A stretch of DNA of 64,000 nt, from positions 963,985 to 1,027,984 of the forward strand of contig VWZW01004674.1 in assembly GCA_013397115.1 (NCBI GenBank), given 5' to 3'. Origin of the DNA: Edolisoma coerulescens (lineage: Eukaryota > Chordata > Aves > Passeriformes > Campephagidae). This document shows, piece by piece, positions 54,160 through 64,000 of this stretch. Position 1 is the first letter of the stretch, and each line of letters starts with the position of its first letter. Both the position numbers and the translations under genes were made by a program. Under the pieces are notes generated by a model. That model saw nothing but the letters and a program-made list of their open reading frames with translations. It did no database searches and was not told the origin of the DNA.

Positions 54160-55624
54160 ACGCTCTGGTCGTCCCTGTAGCATCTTCTGCTCCACCACCA
54201 GGCAAGCTACCAACAGGAGACAGACAAGACCCTGTTGCTTTGCTTCATCTCTTTAGATGGAGGTCAGCGCCCTGACAGGGCAAACAGATACCGCTTTGCT
54301 TGTCCCTGTTACTCCTGAAGATCCTCTGGGGTGCTGTCAAGAGCCATGCTCCAGAGGTGCCAGACCTGAGGAAATGCAGATGCCTTGTGTGGCATGCAGC
54401 TGTAGGAACGCTAACACAGGCCTCTTGGATCTTGTTTAAAACACCAGGCAGACTTGGAGAGGATGTGGGAAGACCACAAAGAGAGGGGCATTCAATACAT
54501 GGATACAAAGATAGCAATGCTGTCAGCTGCGCTTAAAGCTGTTGCTCTCCAGAGCTGTGTAAGAAAGAATACGGGGCTAGGCTGAAGCCTTAAGTTAAAC
54601 AAAGCAGAGAGGGGGTGGATTAGCGTTCACAAACAGCCTGGTGCTTCAAACAACATAAAAACATACTCTGGGAATGACAGCTCAAGGTAGCAAGGTCTAC
54701 AGTCTTTTATGTCACTGTCATAGGTGCTGTGATCCATCAGATTTCATACATCCAGAATGTGGTACACAAGTCTCCACTAAACTTAGTTAATAAGTCATGC
54801 AGGAATTTCACAAACTAGGCACAAAGAAGCACAGCGACCTCAGTGACACTGTGGATCACCTACAAAAGCATCTGTAAGTATGAAAACAGTGATCAAAGAT
54901 GCTTCCTTCAAAATGGGCATCACAGACTTCAGGCATTTTTACAGCACCAAAAATACACATAATGTGTATCAAGACACTCATATGACTGTGTCCTTCTTGA
55001 GGAGGATAATGAGCCAATTCAGCCACACTGACATTTGAACCCCTGAGTCCCACAATTATAAAGAAAAATATTCCCAAGATAGTTTAAACCATCAAAGCAA
55101 GGAACACCTGAGCCAGTTAGGTATTAGCTGAACTAGTGTCATCAGTCCTGTTTTAAACTTAATGGGGTCATTGTTTAACTACAGACTGAAAAAAAAGCTA
55201 GTTCTAATACAAATAGCTACAGCACACCCAGAAACATCCTGTTTCCTATTCTGATAATCTGACCAAATCAGACCAAATGGAAACAGAAAGTTGAGAGGGG
55301 AATACTGTCTGTGACTAAGGAAAAAAGCTTCAAGGCTTGATTCCTGTATCAGAAAATGCAGAGACATCCCTGCCAACGGGATGCAGCAGAAAGCAGCTGG
55401 TGCACAAGTCCAGTTTTGTCTGGTAACTCAGGTATAAATCCTTCCACCTTGCAGGTATGAATGCAAAAGGTGTCTCTTTCTGTACCACTACTGACTTGCA
55501 ATCTGCTGATCTGTAAGTCTTGCCTAAAAGGCTCAGCTGAAGAGCCCTACTAGAAGAGACCAGTTCTATCCAGAAAAGTAAGGTTCCTGTTTTTGGAAAG
55601 ACAAGGAAGAGAGAGACAGGGAAG

Positions 55625-55797
55625 GGAGAAGGGTGCTGCCCAGACCAGTTATGCTGTCTTCATCCTTCAAGTTTTCCAGGATCCAACTAGATAAAGCCCT
55701 AAGCAACCTTGTCTGACCTTGCAGCTGAGACTGTCTTGTGCAGGTTGAACTGGAGAAATCTTGCAGTTGTTTCCAATCTGAATTATTCCATAAAGTA
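55625..55797 (+). mobile_element. CR1 LINE 3'-end fragment
   Basis: The plus strand reads gctgcccagac, then tccaactagataaagcccta, agcaaccttgtctgacctt, gttgaactggagaaatcttg and ttccaatctgaattattcca. This follows the CR1 3' UTR order (ctggataaagccctgagcaa, cctggtctgacctt, gttggactagagacctc, ttccaacctgaattattcta). It is diverged and 5'-truncated. Confidence 0.75.
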
Positions 55798-56608
55798 CAC
55801 ATTTAGAAATAATTGTAAGCTTGTGGGTATTTTGTATATATTCTAATACACTTCCTTCAGTAATGAACTGACAAAAGTAAGTGCTTGCAATAACATGGTC
55901 ATATCATCACCCTTTATCCGTGTTAAGTCATCAGTCTGACAGGATGACACAAATTCCATTTGCCATAATAATGATTCCCTACCTTGAGATAACCTGTTTT
56001 AAATTCTGTTACACAACAATAGTTCTAGACTCAATTCTAATTACCAAGCCAATGTTAGTTATAATTACCATTATAATGGATCAAGAAAGCCAGGACACGA
56101 AAGCAAGCCCAGAAATAACAGCAAATCTTGGCCTGCTCATCTTTTAAGTGACCTCTTCAGAATTTCATTAAGTACGTTGAATCCCCCTCAATGTAATGCC
56201 ACAGAAGGAGAGAATTTGTTTTGAGGGTTTTTTTTAAAGCCAAGTTAAGACAGTAATAAATCCACGAACCAAGCAACTGAATGAACCATAATTTGAAAGA
56301 TCAGAAGGCCTCAGGTAAAAGACACAGACCTACATGTAAAATAATGTGTTCTTCACTCAGGGAAAACACCAAAATAAACCTTTTGCACAAGATTAAAATA
56401 ATTTCTGCACAATATTCATCATCACATCAGATCGCTCACTGTCAGGGCACACAGACTGCAGCACAATAGAGAGCTGAGAATGTGGGAGGGATTTATTAAA
56501 GAGTTCTGAAACACGTAACATACAGCAAATCTCTTTTTCAGTTGTCTATCTTCATTCAGCATAATAGTTTGGGGATATTACCACTCTCTATGTATTCCAG
56601 TCCCTACC

Positions 56609-56930
56609 AGGTGCCTATGAGAGAGCCAGAGAGGGATTTCTTACAAGGTCTTGTAGCAATAGGACAAAGGGGAATGGCTTCAAACTGAATGAGGGCACCT
56701 TAAGATTAGATATTAGGGAGAAAATCTTTACTGTGAGGGTGGTGAGACACTGCAACAAGTTGCCTAAAGAAGTTGTGGGTGTCCCACCTCTGGAAGTGCT
56801 CAAGGCCAGGCTGGATGGAGCTTTAAGCAATCTGGTCTAGTGGAAAGATGTCCCTGCTCATGACAGCGGTTTGGAACTGGATGATCTTTAATTTTCCTTC
56901 CAACACAAACCATTCAATGGTTCTAAGATT
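56609..56930 (+). mobile_element. CR1 LINE 3'-end fragment
   Basis: A near-continuous match to the CR1 C-terminal ORF2 tail and 3' UTR. It reads tgtagcaataggacaaaggg, then gatattagggagaaaatctt, then actgtgagggtggtgagaca, then gttgcctaaagaagttgtgg, then gtgctcaaggccaggctgga, then aatctggtctagtggaaag, then ccattcaatggttctaag at the 3' end. The element is on the plus strand, opposite to SPIDR, and all frames are interrupted. Confidence 0.92.
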
Positions 56931-59198
56931 TAAAGGGAACAAGCTCTTAACCATGTGACTTTTTGATGAATTTTTACCCAACCAGAAGTTAAGATCAGCA
57001 GACAAGTATCTACTGCACTTATTAGTGTGCTGTGCAATAAAGAGGATCTGCTGTAACCAGTTAAGCTTTATTCATGCTACATAGCAAATACATAAGACTA
57101 ATTCCTCATACCATTCTGGGAAAAACTTCACCTGTTCCACATACAAAGCAAGCAAATCTGGCTACCCATCAGACACTGATAAAGTGAATTTAACATACAG
57201 GACACAAAGAAAAGACCATACTCTAGTAAGATACCAAAATTATATACTCCATACAAATGCTGGCCTGTTTCATGGGATTAAGTGTTTTGAGGAAGGATTC
57301 AAGTGGGGAAGATAATGACACTCAATGCACAGGGCCAGAGAAAGCTCCCAGTTTCAAAGGCAGTATGGAAGGAGACAGGAATTTACCTATAGGAGCACAT
57401 TTTCATTTAATTCCCAGTATTTAAACATTTATAAGTTAAAAATAATTTATGGACAAACAGTTCTTACAAAATATGGAACTTCAGCTCATGAGACAAAAGG
57501 TCTCTACACAAGTTTGGCAAAAAGTAGTCACTACCACTGCATAAAAATATGGAGTTTTTCAATTTTGAAGCGATTACATGGTGCTCTTCTGGAAAACATG
57601 TATGCTGAAAAACTAACATTAACGGTTAATCTTTATTTTAGTACCATGTTCTCCAAGAAAAAAGTTCCCGTAGGTATCCACCACCAGCAACTGAAAGTCA
57701 AGGAACTGTAAGAATAGAACCATCTGGGATCAGGCCTTGTCAGATCTTTGTCCTGTATCATCTTTAGCAAAAATTCAACCACTTATAGGTCAAATGAAAG
57801 CTAACATAAAGTAATTCTCTCATCCCCTAAAAACAGCCAAAGGAAAGTCAAGCATGGCCCTGCCATATCTTGCACATGCTTTCTTCAAAAATTCTGAAGA
57901 CAAAAATTAGCTGCTCACCACAAGGCCAGCTTCAACTTGCCTTCCTCATTATCCTCTGTCAAGCAGCTTTACACATCAGAAGTGGATGGTTGATAGGAAA
58001 GACACAGCACAGGGACTTGGAACATAAACTGAATCGTGACTGCAGGTTCACAGCCTACAGATAAGCAAGAGTCTTCTCTTCCAACCAAAACAATACGTGA
58101 AGCTTTTCTATGCAGTTAATTACCACCGAATAGAAGTAATTTTAAAATTAGAAATATTAGTATATAAGGGGGGGAAGCCATAGTTATTAATCGTCTGAGA
58201 TTTCCCAGTAGAAACCTAATACACTCCTACCAAGAGTAAATACTACCATAAAGATATTTTGGCAGTAATCCTAAACCTCCAGAACCTCTTGGTATTTGGC
58301 ATATTTTGAAGTGGGGTAAAATAAATTTCATGGTCTTTTGATTATCCACACACTCCATTAGATTCCAGATATTTAGTAAATACCACAAAAATGATGATAT
58401 ATCAACATTTGGCTTTTTTTCCCCTTCCCTCACCATGAACTACGCCACAAAATTAACAGGCCTTTTTAAAGAATACCCATACAGCAAATGACCTCCTATA
58501 GTGAATAGTGCTTTTCTATTCTCTCTTGGAAACCTCTCAGCTTGCCTGCAGTTTTTTTCTACCAGTTTTTTCACTGGAAAACAGCACATCCCAAGTAAAA
58601 CAAAACAAAGACTGCAACAGGCAGAGCAATCACCGGGGATTTACCCTTCTGCATACACTGAATTCCCAGAAGAAAGTTTTCTGGTGAGGGTGACCACCCA
58701 GCAAAATTCCCACGGCGTGGCACTCCAGCTGGGATGGAGGAAGGGGAAATCTGTAGAGACAACCTCAGATTCCCAATGCACCCGCATCTTTTGTACTAGC
58801 ATAACGATTCTGGTTAGATTTAAAAACTTTTTATTACAGTATGGTTGCATCCCAAAAAACCCTCTCACGGGCATCATTTACTAATATGAACGTGTCTTGT
58901 AACATTTATCCAACTTTTCATGTACACTGGGATCAGTCGCACTGGTGTAACAAAGACAGGACAACTTTTACCACTCGCATAAATCTCAGTTCTGTTTTCA
59001 CAGCTCTATGCAGACCATGTAGTCTCTTCTGATGCTGCAGCCTGGGACTTGGGCTATATAAAGTAAATTCTTATAAACCTGAAAACACTTGACTAACCCT
59101 TGCTGAACTCTGAGCTACAGACACTAGAGTGGGACTGACACCCACAGTAGCCTGACAAGAGCCGGGTGACACCTATTGCCATGGCCAGACAGCTGCTT

Positions 59199-59695
59199 CA
59201 CAGAATCACAGAAACAATTAGGCTGGAAAAGACTTCCGAGATCATCGAGTCCAACCTATGACAAACCACAACCGTGTTCAACTAGACCACTGCACTAGGT
59301 GCCACATCCAGTTTTTCCTTAAACACCTTCAGAGATGGTGACTCCACCACCTCCCTGGGCAGCCCATTCCAATGTCTGATTACTCTTTCTGTGAATAAAT
59401 TCTTCCTGATGTCCAACCTGAGCCTCCTCTGGCACAGCCTGAGGCTAATTTCTTTTGTCCCCTCGCTTGTCACCTGGGAGAAGAGACCAACCCCATTTGG
59501 CTGCATCCTCCTTTCACAGGCAGTTGTGGATATCGATGAGGTCCCCACTTTTCTCCAGGATAAACACCCCCAGCTCCCTCAGCCACTCGTCATAAGATTT
59601 GTGCTCCAGAGCCTTCAGCAGCTCCGCTGTCCCTCTCTGGACACGCTCCAGCACCTCAGTGTCCTTCTCGTGGTGAGGGGCCACGGACAGAGCCC
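59199..59695 (-). mobile_element. CR1 LINE fragment, 3' UTR and ORF2 tail
   Basis: The plus strand begins cacagaatcacagaaac, the inverted octamer tail of CR1. It continues gatcatcgagtccaacctat, caactagaccactgcacta, tccctgggcagcccattcc and aaattcttcctgatgtccaa. On the minus strand the ORF2 tail still reads HHEKDTEVLERVQRGTAELL, LEHKSYDEWLRELGVF and LEKSGDLIDIHNCL in one frame. The fragment is 5'-truncated near 59695, where the CpG-rich block starts. It is about 0.5 kb and is one of the better preserved copies. Confidence 0.93.
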
Positions 59696-60192
59696 CGTCC
59701 CACCCTCTGGCCCCAGCAAGGCAGCAGGACCCTGCGATGGGGCTGACTCCTGGGAAACTGGAGCCTGCTCTCCTCCTGTGGGAGCAGGACGTCCTATCAC
59801 ACTCCGTCTGCACCCACTCGCGAGCATTTTAATACAGAACCGATACATAAACGAGTTTTAACGAGGCTTTAATCCACTTCGCTAAGTGCTTTCCCCGTCC
59901 CCACGGCCCCCGCCGGCCGAGGTTCCCGGGCCTGCGGTGCCCTCTGCCGGGCGGCTCCCGCCCGGATCCCGGCTGCTCCCGCCGTTCCGACACCCGCACC
60001 TCCTCCGGCCGGTGTTTCCCGGCTGCCAGGCGAGCGCTGCGCCTTTCCTCCGGCTGGGCTCCTCCCGAGGGTCACAGCCCGGCCCCTCCGCTCTGCCCGT
60101 CCCGGCTGGGGCCTCTCCGCCACATTCCGGGGAGCGCTGCCGGCGCGGGGCCCCGTGGTGCGGCACCAGCCCCAGCACCAGAGACAGGGTAA
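59696..60192. promoter_or_regulatory. CpG-rich block between two CR1 fragments (candidate intronic CpG island)
   Basis: About 500 bp of sequence, of which 59890-60175 is extremely GC-rich with dozens of CpGs. It contains GC-box-like gggcgg, an ETS/TEAD-like ccggaatg on the minus strand, and an 8 bp-arm hairpin CCGGGCGG/CCGCCCGG at 59947-59965. Reading frames of about 100 codons are open here on both strands but look like composition effects. There is no TATA box and no convincing first exon. It could be an alternative or noncoding promoter, the GC-rich body of an inserted sequence, or a GC-biased unique segment. The regulatory role is inference. Confidence 0.4.
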
Positions 60193-60360
60193 ATCACAGA
60201 ATCGCAGAGCCAGCCACGCTGGAAAAGACCTCTGAGACCATCGAATCCAACCTCTGAACAAACACCACCATGTCAACTAGACCACGGCACTAAGCCCACG
60301 TCCAGTCTTTGCCTGAACACCTCCAGGGACAGTGACCCTGGGCAGCCCATTTCAGATGTT
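60193..60360 (-). mobile_element. CR1 LINE 3'-end fragment
   Basis: Same subfamily and orientation as the fragment at 59199. It reads tcacagaatcgcagagccag, then ctggaaaagacctctgagac, then tcgaatccaacctctg, then gtcaactagaccacggcact, then acacctccagggacagtgac, then cctgggcagcccatttcag. Relative to its sister the stretch 'tccaccacctc' is deleted. It is only about 170 bp long and 5'-truncated. Confidence 0.9.
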
Positions 60361-60794
60361 ACTTTGGCCTAGGGTACTGTCACATCTCAAGTCTTTTCAC
60401 ACAGGTCACTTCACTGTAAGATACTAAATTAAGACCCATAGTTGACACAGAATGCCTTCTTTCTAAATAAACTTACATTTTCTGCAGCATTGTAGCTGGT
60501 AAGATTCAGCTCTTAACTGCTTTCCCTTTCTGGAGCTCTGCAATCCTCATTACTGAAAAGGGAGTCCTGCATGCAGTCCTTTACCTCATCATGCTCTATT
60601 CCCAATACCTGGATTCTTAGACAGTCACAGTCTCAAAATACTAAAGAGGAATAGGATAGGGTCTCACACCCACCACACAACAGGAAATTTGGGCACCAAC
60701 GTGTCACAGGCAGCCAGGGACAGTAGAGAGTCCGGATGGTCACATCTCTGGTGAGAAACCCACCAACCTGATGACTTTTTGCACACACAAGAAA

Positions 60795-61017
60795 CTCAAT
60801 TTTAATATAAGAACAAGCTGCTTTACTGCAAGGGTGACCAAGCACGGGCACATGTTACCCAGAGAAGTTGTAGAGTCTCCACTCTTGGAGATACTCAAAA
60901 CCCAACCAGACACAGCCTTGAACAGCCAGCTTCAGCTGCCCTGCTGTGAGCGGAGGGGTTAGACAAGGCAGTCTCCAGAGGTGCCTTCTCACCTCAGTCA
61001 TCCTGTGATTCAGTGAC
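60795..61017 (+). mobile_element. CR1 LINE 3'-end fragment
   Basis: The plus strand reads ctttactgcaagggtgacca, then agcacgggcacatgttaccc, then agagaagttgtagagtctcc, then ttggagatactcaaaaccca. It ends tcatcctgtgattcagtga, the CR1 octamer tail. It lies 214 bp from the exon A donor and in the opposite orientation to SPIDR. Confidence 0.9.
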
Positions 61018-61230
61018 CACACTACCAAGCTCTGTGTGAGGGGCACTGCTTGGTTTTGAGGTTTGGCAGTCAAAGAAAATGCCTTGAAATTCTTGTGTAC
61101 AGAATTCCTTCTGAAAAAATAAGGTAAGCAAAATCCTCAAATTCCCCCAATTCAAATGCAAAAAAATAAAAGAATACATTCCGTAATTTTAACAGCAGCT
61201 TTTTTTCTTAAACATGGAACAGTTTCTCAC

Positions 61231-61391
61231 CTTACAAAGCTCATCATTCTCCTCCTCTTCGACAGGCAGAGAATTAGTATTTGTGCAAGAGTCCGAGTCT
61301 GATATCTCTAGTGAGCTGTCCTCGTTTTCTGACCCATCGCACTTATCGGTGGAATCAGTATCCTTCTCCCAGTCAATGAGCTCCAATTCAT
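61231..61391 (-). CDS. SPIDR: SPIDR exon A (acidic N-terminal segment)
   Basis: This 161 bp internal exon has acceptor ctattttag|AT and donor GTAAG|gtgagaa on the minus strand. It enters with two bases of a split Asp codon (intron phase 1) and leaves in phase 0. The 53 whole codons begin ELELIDWEKDTDSTD and end EEEENDELCK. Human SPIDR, as I recall it, has DELQFIDWEIDSD followed by an acidic stretch with EISD and CASC at the matching place; here the same positions read LEISDSDSC. The segment is very rich in Ser, Asp and Glu and looks disordered, with several casein-kinase-2-like sites such as SENED and SDSD. No domain or catalytic residue is visible. The open frame runs on into both introns, so the borders come from the splice signals and the homology. 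Three CR1 fragments lie within about 2 kb on its 3' (left) side. Confidence 0.93.
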
Positions 61392-64000
61392 CTAAAATAG
61401 AATATTGGTAAAAAGAGTTTATCTTAATCACCATCTATAGTAAGCATGAAGCAAGAGTAATACTACAGCTATCCTGAACTTGGGGGAAGAATTGCAACAT
61501 TACTTTTTACCTATGGTCAACTGATCTTCATGTTTAAGTATTTTGTGTCTCATAAAAGCTAAATCCTACTAGGAGAAAATGTCCTGTGAAGAAAGATAAA
61601 AATTACACACATACAAAAAAGATTTCAAAGTACTGTCTGCAAAGAGGTAGTACATTTAACTGCATAGGTAAGTAGTGTGTTCTTTTTAGTTTAGTTACTA
61701 TTAATTTTTCCATGGTTTAGTTTGGGGGCTTTTTGACTCAGTTGTGTTGGATTTTCCAAGCGTGCTTGTTCAGAATTAACTGTTCTAAGCAAATGCCTTA
61801 AACACTGTTAACTAACATCTGCTATTAGTGGTAACCCTCACAGAGGAATGAAAAAGTTAATTGAAATGGTCACCTCCTAGAACACCATGCCTGAATATAC
61901 AGGTCTGCAAATCAAATCTCTAAGCACATCAAAGATAGAATTGTTGAGGACAAATTAATAGAAACAGGCATAAGAAAAGATGGAGCTAAAAAAACAACAA
62001 ATAAAAAAGCCCCAAACAAACCCACAATACAACAGCAACAAACAAAGAGATGCAGACAGAAATGCAGAACTTTTCTTCCACCATCCTCATGACCACGTGA
62101 TATTTAATGCAACTCCAAAAGTCCATTTGTAACTCCAAGGATCTACTGAAGGCCATGGAAACCTGAGCTGCAGTAGCACCCTCATCATCCTTTAGGTCCA
62201 AGTGCCACAAGGTACTGAGAGGGGTAATTTCAATGTGTTTTGTACAAATGAGCATGTTCAAAGGAGAAGGCCTGAAAGCTTTTGGGGGGGGTGCTTTTTT
62301 TGCTTTGTAAATGTCCTATTTCTGACACTGGAATAGTCATGTGCAGGGGAGAGGCAGCAGAGAAAGGAGGCACCTGCACAGTGCTCCAGGCATCTGTACA
62401 TATCCATGGAACCGTGGCAGTACATTCTGTACTTGGCAACAGTACTATAATCTAATCACTGGTTTCTACATCGAACCTCCAAACACTGAAGCCACCCAGG
62501 CCAATAAACACACAGCTACAGTGTTACCTCCTTTTACACACATGAATGCATTTCTGTTTCTGACTATGAGGAAGCTTCGTCAGAAATTTTAAACACAGAC
62601 ATCAGCAACCAAGTAGCACAAAGAGGTTTCTCTTTGTGAAGCTGCCTGACAAGCTGCATGCAACTTGTGACAACGGTATACATGCCTTGATAAAATACAA
62701 TCCTTTTTATCTTGTCACACTGAAGTACTGACACTGTGCCTCTTAAAGTGAACTTCACATGAAAGGGAACATCTCTTTTAAAAATACCTTTTCACCTACT
62801 GTCACCACATCTACAACTGTACCTATTTATGCACACACACGGAGGCCCACTATGTACAATGCTAAAATTAGTGTATATGATGGTTACTTCAAAAACCATG
62901 GAAATTACAGTTCTTCTACTCCCCACTGCTTTCAAGATATTTTTGGGCTTAGAAGAAAAACATGACAATTATTGGATTTTCTCAGTAACCTTCAAGCAGA
63001 TACATAACACATCAGAGTTTCTTCAATTACACAGAGAAACAAAATTTTGCTATCTTACAAGATTAAAAAAAGTCTGTGTACTGTCTCTTAAAAAAAAGAG
63101 GGTAAGATTAAAACCTGCAGGAAATACTTGCAGGGAACAAGTGAATGATATTAATGGTAGGTTAGAAAAATTCCTGGTCAGCAACAGATTGCATTTTAGA
63201 AAATGAACAGTCCTTCCTTTTGAAAAAGAAGAAAATTACTAGGAATTACAAAAGATAGCCATCAGATATGTCAGTGATAGTGTTATATAGATGGTAAAAA
63301 TATGGATGAAAGGAGGAAGATTTTGCATTTTTGTTTTAAACCTAAGGAGCACATTTAACCAACGAAACAGAAAGTCATCGGTCAATCCATTTGCTCAGCT
63401 CACAGCAGTGTTTGAATGCTTTGCCAGACATCCAGGATCCAATCTAGCTGTAATATTTCAGATCTAGCTGTAGGATTACAAAGTTAACCCAACTTATTTT
63501 TTAAATTGAAAAGACTTCCTAACAAGTTCTAATGCAACTTATACATTATCCTCATTAACACTTATATAATAGAGCACACAAGCAAAGCTTTTTCTGTCTT
63601 CAGCTGCACTTTTTAATCAATTTCTGTTCCCTCTGTCATTTCCTGCTCCATGAATTAGAAAGGAAGTTCTAAGAACTAAACTCATGGCTGTTCACACAGT
63701 GCAGCTAACACGGGAAGCAAGGAATACTGTGTTCCAAAATGAAAATGCATGCCACAGAAGATGATGCCATCTGCAGCTGCAAAGTCTGCCATATCTAGTC
63801 AGTAGATGCAGACAACTGTGCTCCCTTACTCCAAGGTTTAAAGTTTTTGTACATAATTTATACTAAGAGCTTACTCTATACCCAGATGTTTATGAAAAAA
63901 AACCAAAATCCTCCAACTGATTTAACCAAAATAGGAATGGATCATGTCATTTTGTCAGAATGACCTCAAGAATATTTCCATTACAGCACCTGAAATTGAC
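61392..64000 (-). other. SPIDR: SPIDR intron upstream of exon A (open at window end)
   Basis: About 2.6 kb of AT-rich intron leading into the exon A acceptor ctattttag. It is a phase 1 intron, because exon A begins with the last two bases of an Asp codon. I looked for the preceding human segment (around TDITWSSSGSDLSDE) on the minus strand and did not find it. The only local structure is a weak direct repeat of atctagctgta at about 63441-63475. Confidence 0.8.

Larger units (their letters stand above)
21643..55600 (-). other. SPIDR: SPIDR 39.6 kb intron, repeat-poor left part
   Basis: This is the 3' 34 kb of the phase 0 intron between exons A and B. I recognise no confident CR1 copy in it. 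It has microsatellites and homopolymers (33504-33543, 42593-42609), small tandem duplications (50817-50870, 52991-53050), a 20 bp palindrome (36223-36242), and possible ancient repeat relics near 26065-26135, 30361-30465 and 35938-36040. The GC-richer patches at 27390-27640 and 42720-43280 do not contain convincing exons. The longest chance frames (28442-28981 and 30748-31347, plus strand) have no similarity I can recognise. Repeats too old to see by eye may be present. Confidence 0.75.
55601..61230 (-). other. SPIDR: SPIDR 39.6 kb intron, CR1-rich right part next to exon A
   Basis: This is the 5' end of the same intron, starting at the exon A donor gtgagaa. Five CR1 fragments lie within 5.5 kb, in both orientations, together with a CpG-rich unique block at about 59696-60192. 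Between 56931 and 59198 I see only AT-rich unique sequence with a chance 128-codon plus-strand frame. Confidence 0.8.
1..64000 (-). other. SPIDR: SPIDR gene body (internal part, three exons and flanking introns)
   Basis: The whole window lies inside one minus-strand transcription unit. Three exons at 61391-61231, 21642-21386 and 12273-12173 appear in the same order and phase as consecutive segments of the vertebrate SPIDR protein. SPIDR is known in human as a nuclear scaffold that brings BLM helicase and RAD51 to homologous-recombination repair. The exons here encode only the N-terminal region, before the parts of the protein usually assigned to partner binding. Neither the initiator exon nor the terminal exons are visible, so both ends are open. 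The gene is very long in mammals and introns of tens of kilobases are expected. The exon match rests on my memory of the human protein, not on an alignment run here. Confidence 0.9.

Noticed and set aside
57325..57711. 128-codon plus-strand frame
   Set aside because: No similarity, no splice context and no compositional coding signal.
59886..60276. Overlapping frames of 98 to 135 codons on both strands in the CpG-rich block
   Set aside because: High GC removes stop codons in all frames. The products are Pro/Arg/Gly/Ala composition artefacts and some run into the CR1 fragment.

Overview
The window reads as an avian nuclear genome. It is AT-rich, has no long open reading frame chains, and carries several copies of the CR1 LINE, whose 3' ends bear the diagnostic ATTCTGTG/CACAGAAT-type octamer and the avian CR1 3'-UTR and reverse-transcriptase text. 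The species cannot be fixed from the sequence alone.

The only protein-coding gene I can support is SPIDR (scaffold protein involved in DNA repair, KIAA0146), on the minus strand and running right to left. Three consecutive internal exons are recognisable: A (61391-61231), B (21642-21386) and C (12273-12173). All three have canonical AG/GT borders and compatible phases (1/0, 0/2, 2/1). Their spliced peptide is collinear with the N-terminal part of human SPIDR as I remember it. Exon A is a Ser/Asp/Glu-rich acidic stretch after ELELIDWE. Exon B continues the acidic stretch, then becomes Ala/Gly/Pro-rich and ends in a basic KKRKLLR cluster. Exon C is the highly conserved GGLAERL...NRERSAI block. 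No other SPIDR exon, start codon or stop codon was found, so the gene must extend beyond both ends of the window.

Everything else is intronic. Segment 1-12172 is the intron 3' of exon C, with a CR1 3'-end fragment near 2.4 kb and a very old CR1 relic at about 10.2-11.4 kb. Segment 12274-21385 is a 9.1 kb intron with a CR1 reverse-transcriptase fragment at about 16.25-16.98 kb. Segment 21643-61230 is a 39.6 kb intron. Its first 34 kb hold only simple repeats, small duplications and a few possible MIR-like or other ancient repeat relics. Its last 5.5 kb, next to exon A, hold five CR1 fragments and a CpG-rich block at about 59.7-60.19 kb. Segment 61392-64000 is intron upstream of exon A with nothing recognised.

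I found no RNA gene, CRISPR array, intact mobile element or unmistakably new system. The points most worth following up are the promoter-like CpG block between two CR1 fragments, the GC-rich and fast-diverging exon B with a possible nuclear localisation signal, the frame arithmetic of the three exons, and the ancient repeat relics.
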